64,000 nt of DNA from Lysobacter stagni (lineage in GTDB: Bacteria > Pseudomonadota > Gammaproteobacteria > Xanthomonadales > Xanthomonadaceae), in assembly GCF_030053425.1 (NCBI RefSeq), contig NZ_JASGBI010000001.1:3170001-3234000 (forward strand). Reading direction: 5' to 3'. Made by a program: the position numbers and the translations under genes. Shown here piece after piece: positions 13,986 through 22,862 of the stretch. The notes below the pieces were generated by a model. The model was given only the letters and a program-made list of their open reading frames with translations, had not been told where the DNA came from and searched no databases. How positions within the stretch are numbered: position 1 is the stretch's first letter; every line of letters begins with the position of its first letter.

Positions 13986-15263
13986 TCAAAGCCGCGCGTC
14001 GACGCCCTCGCGCGGATACAGGCTCTTGATGTCGTACAGCACGGCATGCGGTTGGCCGAAGGCGCGTGCACCTTCGGCGCCGAGTTCGCGGAACTGCTCG
14101 TGCGCCACCGCCAGGATCACCGCGTCGTACGCGCCCGCTTCCGGCGACGCCACCAGCTCGATGCCGTAGGCCGAACGCGCTTCCGCCGCGTCTGCCCACG
14201 GGTCGTGGATGTCGACCTTCGCGCGGTACTCCCCGAACTTCTCCGCCAGCTCGACCACGCGCGTGTTGCGCAGGTCCGGGCAGTTCTCCTTGAACGTGAT
14301 GCCCAGGATGAGGATCCGCGCGCCGGCGACCGCGATGCCGCGCTGGATCATCAGCTTCACCACGTCCACCGCGACGTGCTCGCCCATCGCGTCGTTGATG
14401 CGACGGCACGCCAGCAGGATGTCCGGGTAATACCCCGTCGCCTGCGCCTTCTGGATCAGGTAGTACGGGTCCACGCCGATGCAGTGCCCGCCGACCAGCC
14501 CGGGCCGGAACGGCAGGAAGTTCCATTTCGTGCCAGCCGCTTCCAGCACTTCGGTCGTGTCGATGCCCAGGCGCTGGAAGATGAGCGCAAACTCATTGAC
14601 CAGGGCGATGTTCGCATCGCGCTGCGTATTCTCGATGACCTTGGATGCCTCCGCGACGCGCAGACTGGATACCTTGTGCGTGCCGGCGGTGATGATGCTG
14701 CTGTACAGCGCATCGACGAAGTCGGCGGCCTCCGGCGTGGAACCGGACGTGACCTTGGGGATGTCGACGAGCCGGCGCTGGCGATCGCCTGGATTGATGC
14801 GCTCCGGGCTGTAGCCGACGAAGAAGTCCCGGTTGAAGACCAGGCCGGAGGCACGCTCCAGCTCGGGCACGCAGATTTCCTCGGTCGCACCGGGATACAC
14901 GGTGGACTCGTAGACGACCGTGTCGCCGGCCTTCAGCGCGGCGCCGATGGTGCGGCTGGCCTGGATCAGCGGCGAGAAGTCCGGACGCTTGTGTTCGTCG
15001 ATCGGGGTCGGGACGGTCACGACGAAGACGTTGCACTCGCGCAGGCGCGATGGATCGGCGGAAAAATCCAGGCGGCTGGCGGCAGCGATCTCGTCCGCGC
15101 CGGTTTCGCCGTTGATGTCTTCGCCGCGACGCAGGCGTTCGACACGACGGACATCGATATCGAAACCGAGCGTGTCGTACTGCCGGCCGAACTCCACCGC
15201 CAGTGGCAGCCCCACGTAGCCCAGCCCGATGACCGCGATGCGCGATTCCCGAGGATCCAGCAT
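13986..15263 (-). CDS. Nucleotide-sugar 6-dehydrogenase, TviB/WbpA type (UDP-GlcNAc dehydrogenase-like)
   Basis: 425 aa, three UDPG/MGDP dehydrogenase domains. The NAD motif is AVIGLGYVGLPLAVEFG (residues about 9-25), the central part is TVYPGATEEICVPELE, and the catalytic Cys lies in GLVGGHCIGVDPYYL near residue 265. It oxidises the C6 hydroxyl of a UDP-sugar to the uronate in two NAD-dependent steps. The C-terminal segment VDIHDPWADAAEARSAYGI resembles the TviB/WbpA branch acting on UDP-HexNAc more than UDP-glucose dehydrogenase. It stands alone, convergent with arsC (6 bp). It probably supplies a capsule or O-antigen precursor. Confidence 0.88.
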   Translation of the reverse strand: MLDPRESRIAVIGLGYVGLPLAVEFGRQYDTLGFDIDVRRVERLRRGEDINGETGADEIAAASRLDFSADPSRLRECNVFVVTVPTPIDEHKRPDFSPLIQASRTIGAALKAGDTVVYESTVYPGATEEICVPELERASGLVFNRDFFVGYSPERINPGDRQRRLVDIPKVTSGSTPEAADFVDALYSSIITAGTHKVSSLRVAEASKVIENTQRDANIALVNEFALIFQRLGIDTTEVLEAAGTKWNFLPFRPGLVGGHCIGVDPYYLIQKAQATGYYPDILLACRRINDAMGEHVAVDVVKLMIQRGIAVAGARILILGITFKENCPDLRNTRVVELAEKFGEYRAKVDIHDPWADAAEARSAYGIELVASPEAGAYDAVILAVAHEQFRELGAEGARAFGQPHAVLYDIKSLYPREGVDARL

Positions 15264-15330
15264 CCACTCCCCCGCTCGAATGTCCTGCGTCCGGCGTGGA
15301 CGCGCGCGAACATTCTAGGCTGCGCGACGC

Positions 15331-16350
15331 TCAGCCCAACCAGCGCACCAGCACATATCCGCCCACGGACAGCCACAGGAACAGTACCGCCGCCAGAAAC
15401 AGGGGCTTGGGCCCGAGCGCGCGCAGCCGGGACAGGCGTGTCTCCACGCCCAGCGCCGCCATTGCGGTGGCTAGCAGGAAGGTGTCCAGCGCCAGCAATG
15501 CGGCCCGGATCGACGAGGGAATGGCCACCACCGAATTCAGCGCCACCACCCCCAGGAACGCCAGCGCGAACCAGGGCACCACCATGGCGCGCTCGCCGCC
15601 GTTGCGCGCTTTCCGCCAACCCAGCACCAGCAGCACCGGCACCAGCATCAGCACGCGGGTGAGCTTGACCACCACCGCGGCATCGGCCGTGTCCGGCCCG
15701 ATCGCACTGGCCACGGCCACCACCTGGGCGACCTCGTGCACGGTCGCACCGGTGTAGAGGCCGAAGGCGGTCGCATCGAGGCCCAAGTGCGGATACAGCT
15801 GCGGATACAGGAAGATGTTCAGCGTCCCGAACAGGACGACCGTGGCGACCGCGATCGTCACCTTCCCCGCTTCGGGCCGGATGACCCGCTCCACCGCGAG
15901 CACCGCGGCAGCGCCGCAGATCGCGCTGCCGGCCGCGGTCAGCAGTGCGGTGTCGCGATCCAGCCCGAACCAGCGCCGCCCTGCCCACACGCCCAGGCCA
16001 AGCGTGGACGCGACGACCACGGCGTCGATAAGCAGACCCGCCGCTCCCACGGCAGCGACGTCCTGGAAGCTCAGGCGCAGGCCATACAGCACCACGCCGG
16101 CGCGCAGCAGATGCCGCTGCGCGATGCCCAGGCCCGGCGTCAGCGACGCCGGCAGGTGGCTCGAGGCGCCGTTACCCAGGACCAGCCCCATGACGATGGC
16201 CACCGTCAGCGCGGACAGGTGCCACGCCGACGCCCACGCCGACCCGGAAACCCACAGGGCCAGTGCGCCCAGCACGGCGGCCAGTGCCATGCCGGACAAC
16301 CAGGGAATCGACTGGAAAACGGATGCGGGGCGCGAATCGACGAAAGCCAT
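15331..16350 (-). CDS. YeiH-family putative sulfate exporter (UPF0324 membrane protein)
   Basis: 339 aa with about ten hydrophobic helices. Family landmarks are LSALTVAIVMGLVLGN near the start, LLRAGVVLYGLRLSFQDV, AAGSAICGAAAVLAVERV and TGATVHEVAQVVAVASAIG. YeiH proteins are thought to move sulfur oxyanions or related organic anions, but transport has rarely been shown directly. The divergent LysR gene at 16422 is its probable regulator, an arrangement common for yeiH/yeiE pairs. The inner-membrane location is clear; the substrate is inference. Confidence 0.88.
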   Translation of the reverse strand: MAFVDSRPASVFQSIPWLSGMALAAVLGALALWVSGSAWASAWHLSALTVAIVMGLVLGNGASSHLPASLTPGLGIAQRHLLRAGVVLYGLRLSFQDVAAVGAAGLLIDAVVVASTLGLGVWAGRRWFGLDRDTALLTAAGSAICGAAAVLAVERVIRPEAGKVTIAVATVVLFGTLNIFLYPQLYPHLGLDATAFGLYTGATVHEVAQVVAVASAIGPDTADAAVVVKLTRVLMLVPVLLVLGWRKARNGGERAMVVPWFALAFLGVVALNSVVAIPSSIRAALLALDTFLLATAMAALGVETRLSRLRALGPKPLFLAAVLFLWLSVGGYVLVRWLG

Positions 16351-16421
16351 GCCGCCATGGTCGGCGCCGGGCTTAATTAAGTAAATTTGAAAGTACTGAA
16401 GGATAGGATCAGGATTTACTG

Positions 16422-17315
16422 ATGATCGGCATCACCCCTCGCCAGCTCGAGGTCTTCGTCGCCGTCGCGACCGCGGGCACCGTGCGCGCGGCGGCAGAAC
16501 GGCTTCACCTGACGCAGCCCGCGATCAGCATGGCGCTGGCCGAACTCGAACGCGCACTTGGCGCACCGCTGTTCGACCGCACGCAGCGCCGTCTTCTGCT
16601 CAACGCGCACGGCCGCCGCGCCCTGCCCCTCGCGCAGGAACTGCTGGAGCGCATGCGCGAACTGACCTCTCCGGCGGTGGTCGATGCACAGCCGCTGACC
16701 GGCGAACTGCACATCGGCGCCAGCAATACCGTGGGCAACTACCTGGTCGGGGATCTGCTGGGCACGTTCGTCGTCGCACATCCACAGGTGGCGCTGAAGC
16801 TGCGCGTGGACAACACCGCGGAGATCGTCGCCGCCGTACTCGACCATCGCCTCGACGTTGGCTGCATCGAAGGCGCCGCGCTTCACTCCGACCTGGAGGT
16901 TATCCGCTGGCGTGACGACACGTTGTGCGTGTGCGCGCCGCCGGGGCATCCACTGGCCAAGCGTCGCCGCCTGACGCCGGACGATTTCGCCGGGGCGCGC
17001 TGGATCCTGCGCGAATCCGGCTCGGCCACGCGCAGCCAGGCCGAACGCGCACTCGCATCATTGCCGCGCGGCGAGACCGTGCTGGAGCTCGACCAGAGCG
17101 AATCGATCAAGCAGGCCGTCATCGCCGGCCTTGGACTGGCCCTGCTACCCGCGGTATCCATCGTGGATGCACAGGCAGCCGACCGCCTGGTCGTGCTGCG
17201 CACGCCGTTCCTCAACCTCAAGCGGCAGCTCAGCCTCGTACTGCATCGTCGACGCTACCGCGGCGTTCTGTTGCAGACGTTTCTCGACAGCGTGAAGCCC
17301 GCTCGGAAATCCTGA
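16422..17315 (+). CDS. LysR-family regulator divergent from yeiH-like gene (YeiE-like)
   Basis: 297 aa. The winged HTH at residues 4-62 reads LEVFVAVATAGTVRAAAERLHLTQPAISMALAELE in its key positions. The effector-binding domain starts near residue 90 (GELHIGASNTVGNYLVGDLL). It resembles YeiE/CysB-like members that respond to small anions. The 71-bp intergenic region to the yeiH-like gene holds CTTAATTAAG, a T-A dyad suited to LysR binding. Control of the exporter is inferred from the divergent layout. Confidence 0.88.
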   Translation: MIGITPRQLEVFVAVATAGTVRAAAERLHLTQPAISMALAELERALGAPLFDRTQRRLLLNAHGRRALPLAQELLERMRELTSPAVVDAQPLTGELHIGASNTVGNYLVGDLLGTFVVAHPQVALKLRVDNTAEIVAAVLDHRLDVGCIEGAALHSDLEVIRWRDDTLCVCAPPGHPLAKRRRLTPDDFAGARWILRESGSATRSQAERALASLPRGETVLELDQSESIKQAVIAGLGLALLPAVSIVDAQAADRLVVLRTPFLNLKRQLSLVLHRRRYRGVLLQTFLDSVKPARKS

Positions 17316-17320
17316 GAAGT

Positions 17321-17407
17321 GGTGCCCGGACCCGGGATCGAACCGGGACGGCCGCGAGGCCGGCGGATTTTAAGTCCGCTGCGTCTACCTGTTCCGCCAT
17401 CCGGGCC
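17321..17407 (-). tRNA. tRNA-Leu (anticodon TAA)
   Basis: 87 nt on the minus strand with encoded CCA. The acceptor stem GCCCGGA pairs with TCCGGGC, the anticodon loop is CTTAAAA (TAA), the long class II variable arm is GCCGGCCTCGCGGCCGTC, and the T loop is TTCGATC. It is the last of three tRNAs downstream of pgsA, in the same order as glyW-cysT-leuZ in E. coli. Confidence 0.95.
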
Positions 17408-17483
17408 GGGAACGCGCCGCCGTAGCTTACGCGACCGTGCGCAGCGCCGCGTTTTCGCGCGCGTTGAGCCGGAAAACAAAAAA

Positions 17484-17501
17484 CCCGACCGGAAGGTCGG
17501 G
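17484..17501 (-). terminator. Intrinsic terminator after tRNA-Cys
   Basis: CCCGACC-GGAA-GGTCGGG on the plus strand. Read on the minus strand the stem is followed by a T6 run and then GTTTT. It lies between tRNA-Cys and tRNA-Leu, so tRNA-Leu is reached only by read-through or has its own promoter. Confidence 0.8.
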
Positions 17502-17513
17502 CTTTTGCGGTGC

Positions 17514-17587
17514 TGGAGGCCTGGGTCGGAATTGAACCGGCGTACGCGGATTTGCAGTCCGCTGCATAACCACTCTGCCACCAGGCC
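17514..17587 (-). tRNA. tRNA-Cys (anticodon GCA)
   Basis: 74 nt on the minus strand with encoded CCA. The acceptor stem is GGCCTGG/CCAGGCC, the anticodon loop CTGCAAA holds GCA, and the T loop is TTCAATT. It lies between tRNA-Gly and tRNA-Leu and is followed by its own hairpin terminator. Confidence 0.95.
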
Positions 17588-17660
17588 GGTGACGTTTGAA
17601 TCCGAAACCGGATTCTTCCACATTTCCGACCGGTTCATGCACCGGACCCGGAAACGACAA

Positions 17661-17678
17661 GGCCCCGTTTAAGGGGCC
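17661..17678 (-). terminator. Hairpin downstream of tRNA-Gly
   Basis: GGCCCC (17661-17666) and GGGGCC (17673-17678) around a 6-nt loop, 11 bp after the 3' end of tRNA-Gly on the minus strand. It is followed by TTGTCGTTT, only weakly U-rich. A modest terminator or a processing hairpin. Confidence 0.55.
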
Positions 17679-17689
17679 TGGTCCGAATA

Positions 17690-17765
<76 letters not shown>

Positions 17766-17918
17766 AGAGGAAGCGACATTTTAGGCATGTAATGAAAAGT
17801 GTCAACACCTTTTCACTTCGTGGAAGGCCCCGTCACCGGGCTTTCCGAACCGGCCGACCGGGCTGCCACCGCCTGATCGGATCGTCGAACGCGTGTGCGT
17901 TCGCGATGTGAATATTCT

Positions 17919-18485
17919 CTATGAACGCGCGTCTTCGCGCAAGACCGGCCACGCCGCACGCAGGTACGCAAGACCGGACCACAGCGTGAGCAATGCGGCC
18001 GCAGCGAGCAGCCATTCGCCGATCAGGAAGATGTTCAGGCCGAGGAATGGTTCCTGGTACAGCAGGCAAACCAGCGCGACCATCTGCACGATGGTCTTGA
18101 TCTTGCCGACGGTGGCGACTTTCACCGTCGCACGCTGCCCAAGTTCGGCCATCCATTCGCGCAGCGCGGAAACCGCGATTTCGCGACCGATGATCACCGC
18201 TGCCCACAACGCCATCCAGACAGTCGGATGCTTCTGCACGGTCAGCAGCAACGCGATGGCCACCATCAACTTGTCGGCGACCGGGTCGAGGAACGCACCG
18301 AACGCGGAGAACTGGTTGTAGCGGCGCGCGATCCAGCCATCCAGCCAGTCGGTGATGGATGCGAACGCGAAGATGAAAGCGGCCGCGAAATTCGTCCAGT
18401 TGTAGGGCAGATAGAAGACCAGCACCAGCACTGGGATCAGCATGATCCGCAGCAGGGTCAGCATGGTCGGCACCGTCAACTTCAT
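17919..18485 (-). CDS. pgsA: CDP-diacylglycerol--glycerol-3-phosphate 3-phosphatidyltransferase
   Basis: 188 aa integral membrane enzyme that makes phosphatidylglycerol phosphate, the first committed step to PG and cardiolipin. The CDP-alcohol phosphotransferase motif D-G-x2-A-R-x8-G-x3-D-x3-D is intact (DWLDGWIARRYNQFSAFGAFLDPVADK region, residues about 46-73). The opening LTVPTMLTLLRIMLIPVLV is typical. It overlaps the uvrC stop by 4 bp and is followed by tRNA genes, the same order as in E. coli. Essential in most bacteria. Confidence 0.96.
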   Translation of the reverse strand: MKLTVPTMLTLLRIMLIPVLVLVFYLPYNWTNFAAAFIFAFASITDWLDGWIARRYNQFSAFGAFLDPVADKLMVAIALLLTVQKHPTVWMALWAAVIIGREIAVSALREWMAELGQRATVKVATVGKIKTIVQMVALVCLLYQEPFLGLNIFLIGEWLLAAAALLTLWSGLAYLRAAWPVLREDARS

Positions 18486-20368
18486 CCTTCGCTCCGCGCA
18501 CTGCCTGTTGGCTCGGTGGTGTCCTGGATCGCCGTGTCCGGCACGTCCAACCCGTGCAGGGTCGCATAGATACGCTCGGCGAGGGCGGCGTTGATGCCAT
18601 CCACGCGGGCGATCTCCTCGATTCCTGCCGCCTTCAGCCCACCAAGCCCGCCGAAGTGCCGCAACAGATTAGCGCGTCGGCGCGGCCCGATGCCGGCGAT
18701 GTCCTCAAGGCGACTGGTATTGCGCGCCTTCTGGCGGCGGCCACGGTGACCGGTGATCGCAAAACGGTGGGCTTCGTCACGGACCTGCTGGACCATCTGC
18801 AGCGCAGGCGACTCCGCGCCGGGACGCACGGTGCGCCCGTCGGGAAGCAGCAGCTCCTCCTCGCCGGGCCGCCGTTCAGGTCCCTTGGCCACGCCCACCA
18901 GGGTGACGCCTTCCACGCCCAGGTCCTCCAGCACGGCCCGAGCCTGCGCCACCTGACCCGCGCCGCCGTCGATCAGCAGCACGTCCGGAACGACGCCTCC
19001 CTCTTCCACCGCGCGACGGAAACGGCGCTCGATGGCCTGGTGCATCGCGGCGTAGTCGTCCCCGGGCTCGATCCCGGAAATGTTGAAGCGCCGGTACTGC
19101 GCGCGCACGGGGCCCTGCGCGTCGAACACCACGCACGAGGCCACGGTGGCCTCGCCCATGGTGTGGCTGATGTCGAAGCATTCGATGCGGGCGGGCAACG
19201 CCGGCAGCGACAGCAGTTCGCGCAGCGCATCCGCGCGCGCGTGCTGCGCGGCGTGGCTGGTGCGCTCGGCGGCCAGCGACAGCTCCGCATTGCGACGCGC
19301 CAGGTCGACGTAACCCGCGCGCTCGCCGCGCACATTGCACTTGATCTGCACGCGGCGCTCACCGGTGCTGGACAGCGCGTGTTCGATAAGTTCGCGATCG
19401 GGGATGTCGCGATCCAGGACGATCTCGCGCGGCGGCACCTGTTCGCCGTAGTACTGGGACACGAACGCAGCCAACACTTCCTCCGCACTCTCGCTGCCGT
19501 TGGTCTTCGGGAAGAAAGCACGCGTGCCGAGATTTCGGCCATCGCGGAAGGCCAGCAGCAGCACACAGGCCGCCGCGCCATGCATCGCGATGGCGAGTAC
19601 GTCCAGGTCCGCGGCGCGGCCGTCCACGTACTGACGCGCCTGCAGACTGCGGATGGAAGCAACCAGGTCGCGCAGCCGCGCGGCTTCCTCGAAATCCAGG
19701 CGTACGCTTGCCGCTTCCATCGACTTCACCAGCTCGTCGCTGAGCTCGTCGCTGCGTCCGTCCAGGAACAGCCCCGCGCGCCGCACGCTTTCGGCGTAGT
19801 CCCGTGCGGGAACCATGCCCACGCACGGCGCACTGCAGCGTCCGATCTGGTGTTGCAGGCACGGCCGGCTGCGGTTGCGGAAGACGCTGTCCTCGCAGCT
19901 GCGCAGCTTGAACAGCTTGTGCATCAGGTTGAGCGTGTCGCGTACCGCGCCGACGCTGGCATACGGGCCGAAATAGCGCGCGGGAATGGAACGCGGACCG
20001 CGGTGCATGGCGATGCGCGGCCAGGCTTCCTGGGTCATCAACACGTACGGGTAGCTCTTGTCGTCGCGAAGCAGCACGTTGTAACGCGGCTTCAGCGATT
20101 TGATCAGCTGGTTTTCCAGGATCAGCGCTTCGGCCTCGGTCCGCGTCACCGTGACTTCCATGCGCGCGGTCTGCGCCAGCATGGTCATGATGCGCGCCGA
20201 TTTCGGCGTGGCGTTGAAGTAGCTGGAAACACGGTTCTTCAGCACGCCGGCCTTGCCGACGTAGAGCACGCTCTCGTCCTGCGCGATCATCCGGTACACG
20301 CCCGGCGCGGTGCTGAGGTTCTTGACGAAGGCCTTGCCGTCGAAGGCCGGTGCAGGACTGCGACTCAT
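18482..20368 (-). CDS. uvrC: Excinuclease ABC subunit C
   Basis: 628 aa. The GIY-YIG nuclease domain is at residues 18-95 (PGVYRM, VLYVGKA), making the 3' incision. The UvrB-interacting UVR motif is near 205-240 (VRLDFEEAARLRDLVASI), and the RNase H-like 5' nuclease lies in the centre (ECFDISHTMGE, LIDGGAGQ). Two C-terminal helix-hairpin-helix motifs (IAGIGPRRRANLLRHFGG, IARVDGINAALAERI) complete it. It acts with UvrA/UvrB in nucleotide excision repair. The start MSRSPAPAFDGKAF at 20368 fits family length. No uvrY-type gene precedes it; the 187 bp upstream of it hold nothing I recognise. Confidence 0.97.
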   Translation of the reverse strand: MSRSPAPAFDGKAFVKNLSTAPGVYRMIAQDESVLYVGKAGVLKNRVSSYFNATPKSARIMTMLAQTARMEVTVTRTEAEALILENQLIKSLKPRYNVLLRDDKSYPYVLMTQEAWPRIAMHRGPRSIPARYFGPYASVGAVRDTLNLMHKLFKLRSCEDSVFRNRSRPCLQHQIGRCSAPCVGMVPARDYAESVRRAGLFLDGRSDELSDELVKSMEAASVRLDFEEAARLRDLVASIRSLQARQYVDGRAADLDVLAIAMHGAAACVLLLAFRDGRNLGTRAFFPKTNGSESAEEVLAAFVSQYYGEQVPPREIVLDRDIPDRELIEHALSSTGERRVQIKCNVRGERAGYVDLARRNAELSLAAERTSHAAQHARADALRELLSLPALPARIECFDISHTMGEATVASCVVFDAQGPVRAQYRRFNISGIEPGDDYAAMHQAIERRFRRAVEEGGVVPDVLLIDGGAGQVAQARAVLEDLGVEGVTLVGVAKGPERRPGEEELLLPDGRTVRPGAESPALQMVQQVRDEAHRFAITGHRGRRQKARNTSRLEDIAGIGPRRRANLLRHFGGLGGLKAAGIEEIARVDGINAALAERIYATLHGLDVPDTAIQDTTEPTGSARSEG

Positions 20369-20555
20369 GAACGGGCGGACCCCGCATCCGTGCGACAACA
20401 CACGCGGTGCACCCGAAGGCGCAGCGTGGACAGCGACGGGAGAATGGCGGACGTTTCGGTCATGAGCGTGGGCTCAGGGATGGGGCCGATTATGCGTCAG
20501 CGCAAGGCTGCGCTGGTTGTCGCCAACGTTGTCGACAACGCGATCGCCGCCACAT

Positions 20556-21050
20556 TCAGCGCAGTCGGTCGGGATGTTCCCGGCGCAGCCGCGCGATGAC
20601 GCCATCGGCGGCGCGATCGAGCAACTGGAACACGTGCTCGAACTGCGCGGGGCCGCCGGTGTACGGATCGGGGATCTCGCCCAGATCCTCCACGCCCGCC
20701 CATTCGAGCAGCAGGGCCGTGCGCCCGTGTGCGCTGGCCGGCGCGCGGGCGCGCACGTCCCGCAGGTTGGCGCGGTCGGCGCAGAGCACCCAGTCGAACC
20801 GCTGGAAATCCGCCGACGCCAGCTGGCGCGCCCGAAGGCCCGCGATATCGACGCCATGTTCGGCGGCATTGGCGATCGCGCGGCGGTCGGGTGGCTCGCC
20901 AACGTGCCAGTCGCCCGTTCCGGCCGAATCGAGTTCCACGCGCCCGGCCAGGGTCGATATCGCGATGCGCGCGCGCAGGACACCCTCGGCCACGGGCGAG
21001 CGGCAGATGTTGCCCAGGCACACGACCAGCAGGCGGATCGGCTCAGCCAT
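20556..21050 (-). CDS. Low-molecular-weight protein-tyrosine phosphatase
   Basis: 164 aa. The P-loop CLGNICRSP lies at residues about 11-19 (Cys nucleophile, Arg, Ser) and the catalytic acid is in DPYTGG near residue 134. It hydrolyses phosphotyrosine, and in many proteobacteria such enzymes act on tyrosine kinases of polysaccharide export. The start at 21050 overlaps the kdsB stop by 8 bp, so it is the distal gene of the lpxK-kdsB group. A polysaccharide role is inferred from this context only. Confidence 0.9.
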   Translation of the reverse strand: MAEPIRLLVVCLGNICRSPVAEGVLRARIAISTLAGRVELDSAGTGDWHVGEPPDRRAIANAAEHGVDIAGLRARQLASADFQRFDWVLCADRANLRDVRARAPASAHGRTALLLEWAGVEDLGEIPDPYTGGPAQFEHVFQLLDRAADGVIARLRREHPDRLR

Positions 21051-21825
21051 GTCCGGCGGCGATCCAGGCCTCGGCACGCGCCAGGTCTTCCGGTGTGTCG
21101 ACGCCCGGCGGGAACGGCTCGGGCGTGACCCCCACGGCGATGCGGTAGCCGGCTTCGAGCACGCGCAGCTGTTCCAGCGATTCGATGCGCTCCAGCCGGC
21201 CCGGCGGCAGCGCGGCGAAACGCGGCAGGAAGCCCGCGCGGTAGCCGTAGATGCCGATATGGCGCAGCCATTCGCCCGACTCGGGCATGCGCGATCGGTC
21301 GCGGGCGAAGGCGTCGCGTGGCCACGGAATCGGCGCGCGGCTGAAGTACAGCGCGCGACCGTCATCGGCACGCACCAGTTTCACGGCGTTGGGATCCAGC
21401 AACGTCTCGACGTCGGTGACCGGCGCGGCCAGGGTCGCCATCTCGATCTGGCCCGCATGCATGAGCGCGGCGACGGCGCGGATGCCCGCGGCCGGTGCGA
21501 ATGGCTCGTCGCCCTGCAGGTTCACCACGACGGTATCGTCGCTCCAACCGGCGATGCGCGCACATTCGGCAAGGCGGTCCGTGCCCGAGGCATGGTCGGG
21601 CGAGGTCATCGCCACGCGCACGCCCGCGCCTTCCAGCGCCGCGGCGATGCGCTCGTCGTCCGCCGCCACCCACACCTCGCGCGCGCCGGCCTTCAGCGCG
21701 CGACGTGCGACGTGCAGGACCAGTGGTTCACCGGCGAGCAGGCGCAGCGGCTTGCCCGGCAGGCGACTGGCGGCGAAGCGTGCCGGAATGGCGACGACGA
21801 AATCCCCTGCATCCGCACTGTTCAT
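21043..21825 (-). CDS. kdsB: 3-deoxy-manno-octulosonate (KDO) cytidylyltransferase
   Basis: 260 aa nucleotidyltransferase that activates KDO to CMP-KDO for the LPS inner core. It has the start [18 protein letters not shown], the DERI segment with T/S-x-x-H-x-S-G-T-D-R ([14 protein letters not shown]), [12 protein letters not shown] and the C-terminal [10 protein letters not shown] plus [11 protein letters not shown]. The start [10 protein letters not shown] at 21825 overlaps the lpxK stop by 4 bp. Its place after lpxK and msbA matches its role in lipid A-KDO assembly. Confidence 0.95.
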   Translation of the reverse strand: MNSADAGDFVVAIPARFAASRLPGKPLRLLAGEPLVLHVARRALKAGAREVWVAADDERIAAALEGAGVRVAMTSPDHASGTDRLAECARIAGWSDDTVVVNLQGDEPFAPAAGIRAVAALMHAGQIEMATLAAPVTDVETLLDPNAVKLVRADDGRALYFSRAPIPWPRDAFARDRSRMPESGEWLRHIGIYGYRAGFLPRFAALPPGRLERIESLEQLRVLEAGYRIAVGVTPEPFPPGVDTPEDLARAEAWIAAGHG

Positions 21826-22862
21826 GCGCCCTTCCCTGCCGGTGCGTGGTGTTGGCGTGCGCGCGCGAGCCGGTCGAGCAGCGCCACCCAGAATGCTTCG
21901 GGCAGCTCCGCGCGCACCGGCACGCTGAAGTGACGGTCGTCGGCGAACGCGGTGCACTTCACCGCGTCCTTCTCGGTCATGAGCACCGGCAGTTCACGGC
22001 TGCCGAACTCGAAATCCTCGGCGCGGTACTGATGGTGGTCGGCGAACGCGTGCGGCACGACGGCGATGCCGAAGTCGCGCAGCATCGAGAAGAAACGCTC
22101 CGGGTCGCCGATGCCCGCCACGGCATGCACGCGCTGGCCCGAGAAGGAACCCAGCTTGCGCGCGCGACCGCCGAGCATGGGATCGGCCAGGTCGGCGATC
22201 AGGCGCATCGACCATTCGCCGAAGCCGGTGTCGCCGTTGCCGGCGCCGCCAGCACCCACGTTGACCACGCGGAAATCGCAGCGCGCTCCGCGCTCGGGCA
22301 GCTCCCGCAAGGGACCGGCAGGCAGCAGGCGGCCGTTGCCGTATCGACGCCGGCCGTCCACCACTTCGATCTCGATATCGCGCGCCAGGCGGTAATGCTG
22401 CAGTCCGTCGTCGCAGACGACGACGTCGCACCCGGCCTCGACCAAGGCGCGCGCCGCCGCCGCGCGGTCACGGTCCACGCGCACGGGCGCGCCGGTGCGG
22501 TGCGCGATCAGGACGGGCTCATCGCCTCCCTGGAAGGCATCGGTACGGGTGTCGACCCACAGCGCAGTGGACGCGTCCTCGCGCCCGTACCCGCGAGTGG
22601 CCACGCCGGGGTTCCAGCCCTCGGTGCGCAGGCGCTCGACCAGCGCGATGGTCAGTGGCGTCTTGCCCGCGCCGCCCGCGGTGATATTGCCGACGACGAT
22701 CACCGGGACGCCGGGATGGCGACGCTTGCGCCAGCCCTTGAGGTAGGCATTGCGTCGCAGGGCCGTGACCGCGCTGTAAATCCCGGAGAGGAACCTCGCG
22801 CCCAGCGGAGCTGGCGTGTCGCCGTACCAGTACGCCGGCGGTTGCACCGAAGCCTTGCTCAT
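21822..22862 (-). CDS. lpxK: Tetraacyldisaccharide 4'-kinase
   Basis: 346 aa, a membrane-associated kinase that phosphorylates the 4' position of the lipid A precursor to give lipid IVA. It has the N-terminal amphipathic anchor ([22 protein letters not shown]), the Walker [13 protein letters not shown] near residue 58, the DDGLQHYRL signature and the C-terminal [10 protein letters not shown]. It overlaps msbA (4 bp) upstream and kdsB (4 bp) downstream, so the LPS genes are translationally coupled. Confidence 0.96.
   Translation of the reverse strand: MSKASVQPPAYWYGDTPAPLGARFLSGIYSAVTALRRNAYLKGWRKRRHPGVPVIVVGNITAGGAGKTPLTIALVERLRTEGWNPGVATRGYGREDASTALWVDTRTDAFQGGDEPVLIAHRTGAPVRVDRDRAAAARALVEAGCDVVVCDDGLQHYRLARDIEIEVVDGRRRYGNGRLLPAGPLRELPERGARCDFRVVNVGAGGAGNGDTGFGEWSMRLIADLADPMLGGRARKLGSFSGQRVHAVAGIGDPERFFSMLRDFGIAVVPHAFADHHQYRAEDFEFGSRELPVLMTEKDAVKCTAFADDRHFSVPVRAELPEAFWVALLDRLARARQHHAPAGKGA

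Noticed and set aside
14046..15662. 538-codon plus-strand ORF opposite the nucleotide-sugar dehydrogenase
   Set aside because: It mirrors strongly conserved minus-strand genes and its peptide is Arg/Asp/Val-rich with no motifs, a usual high-GC antisense shadow.
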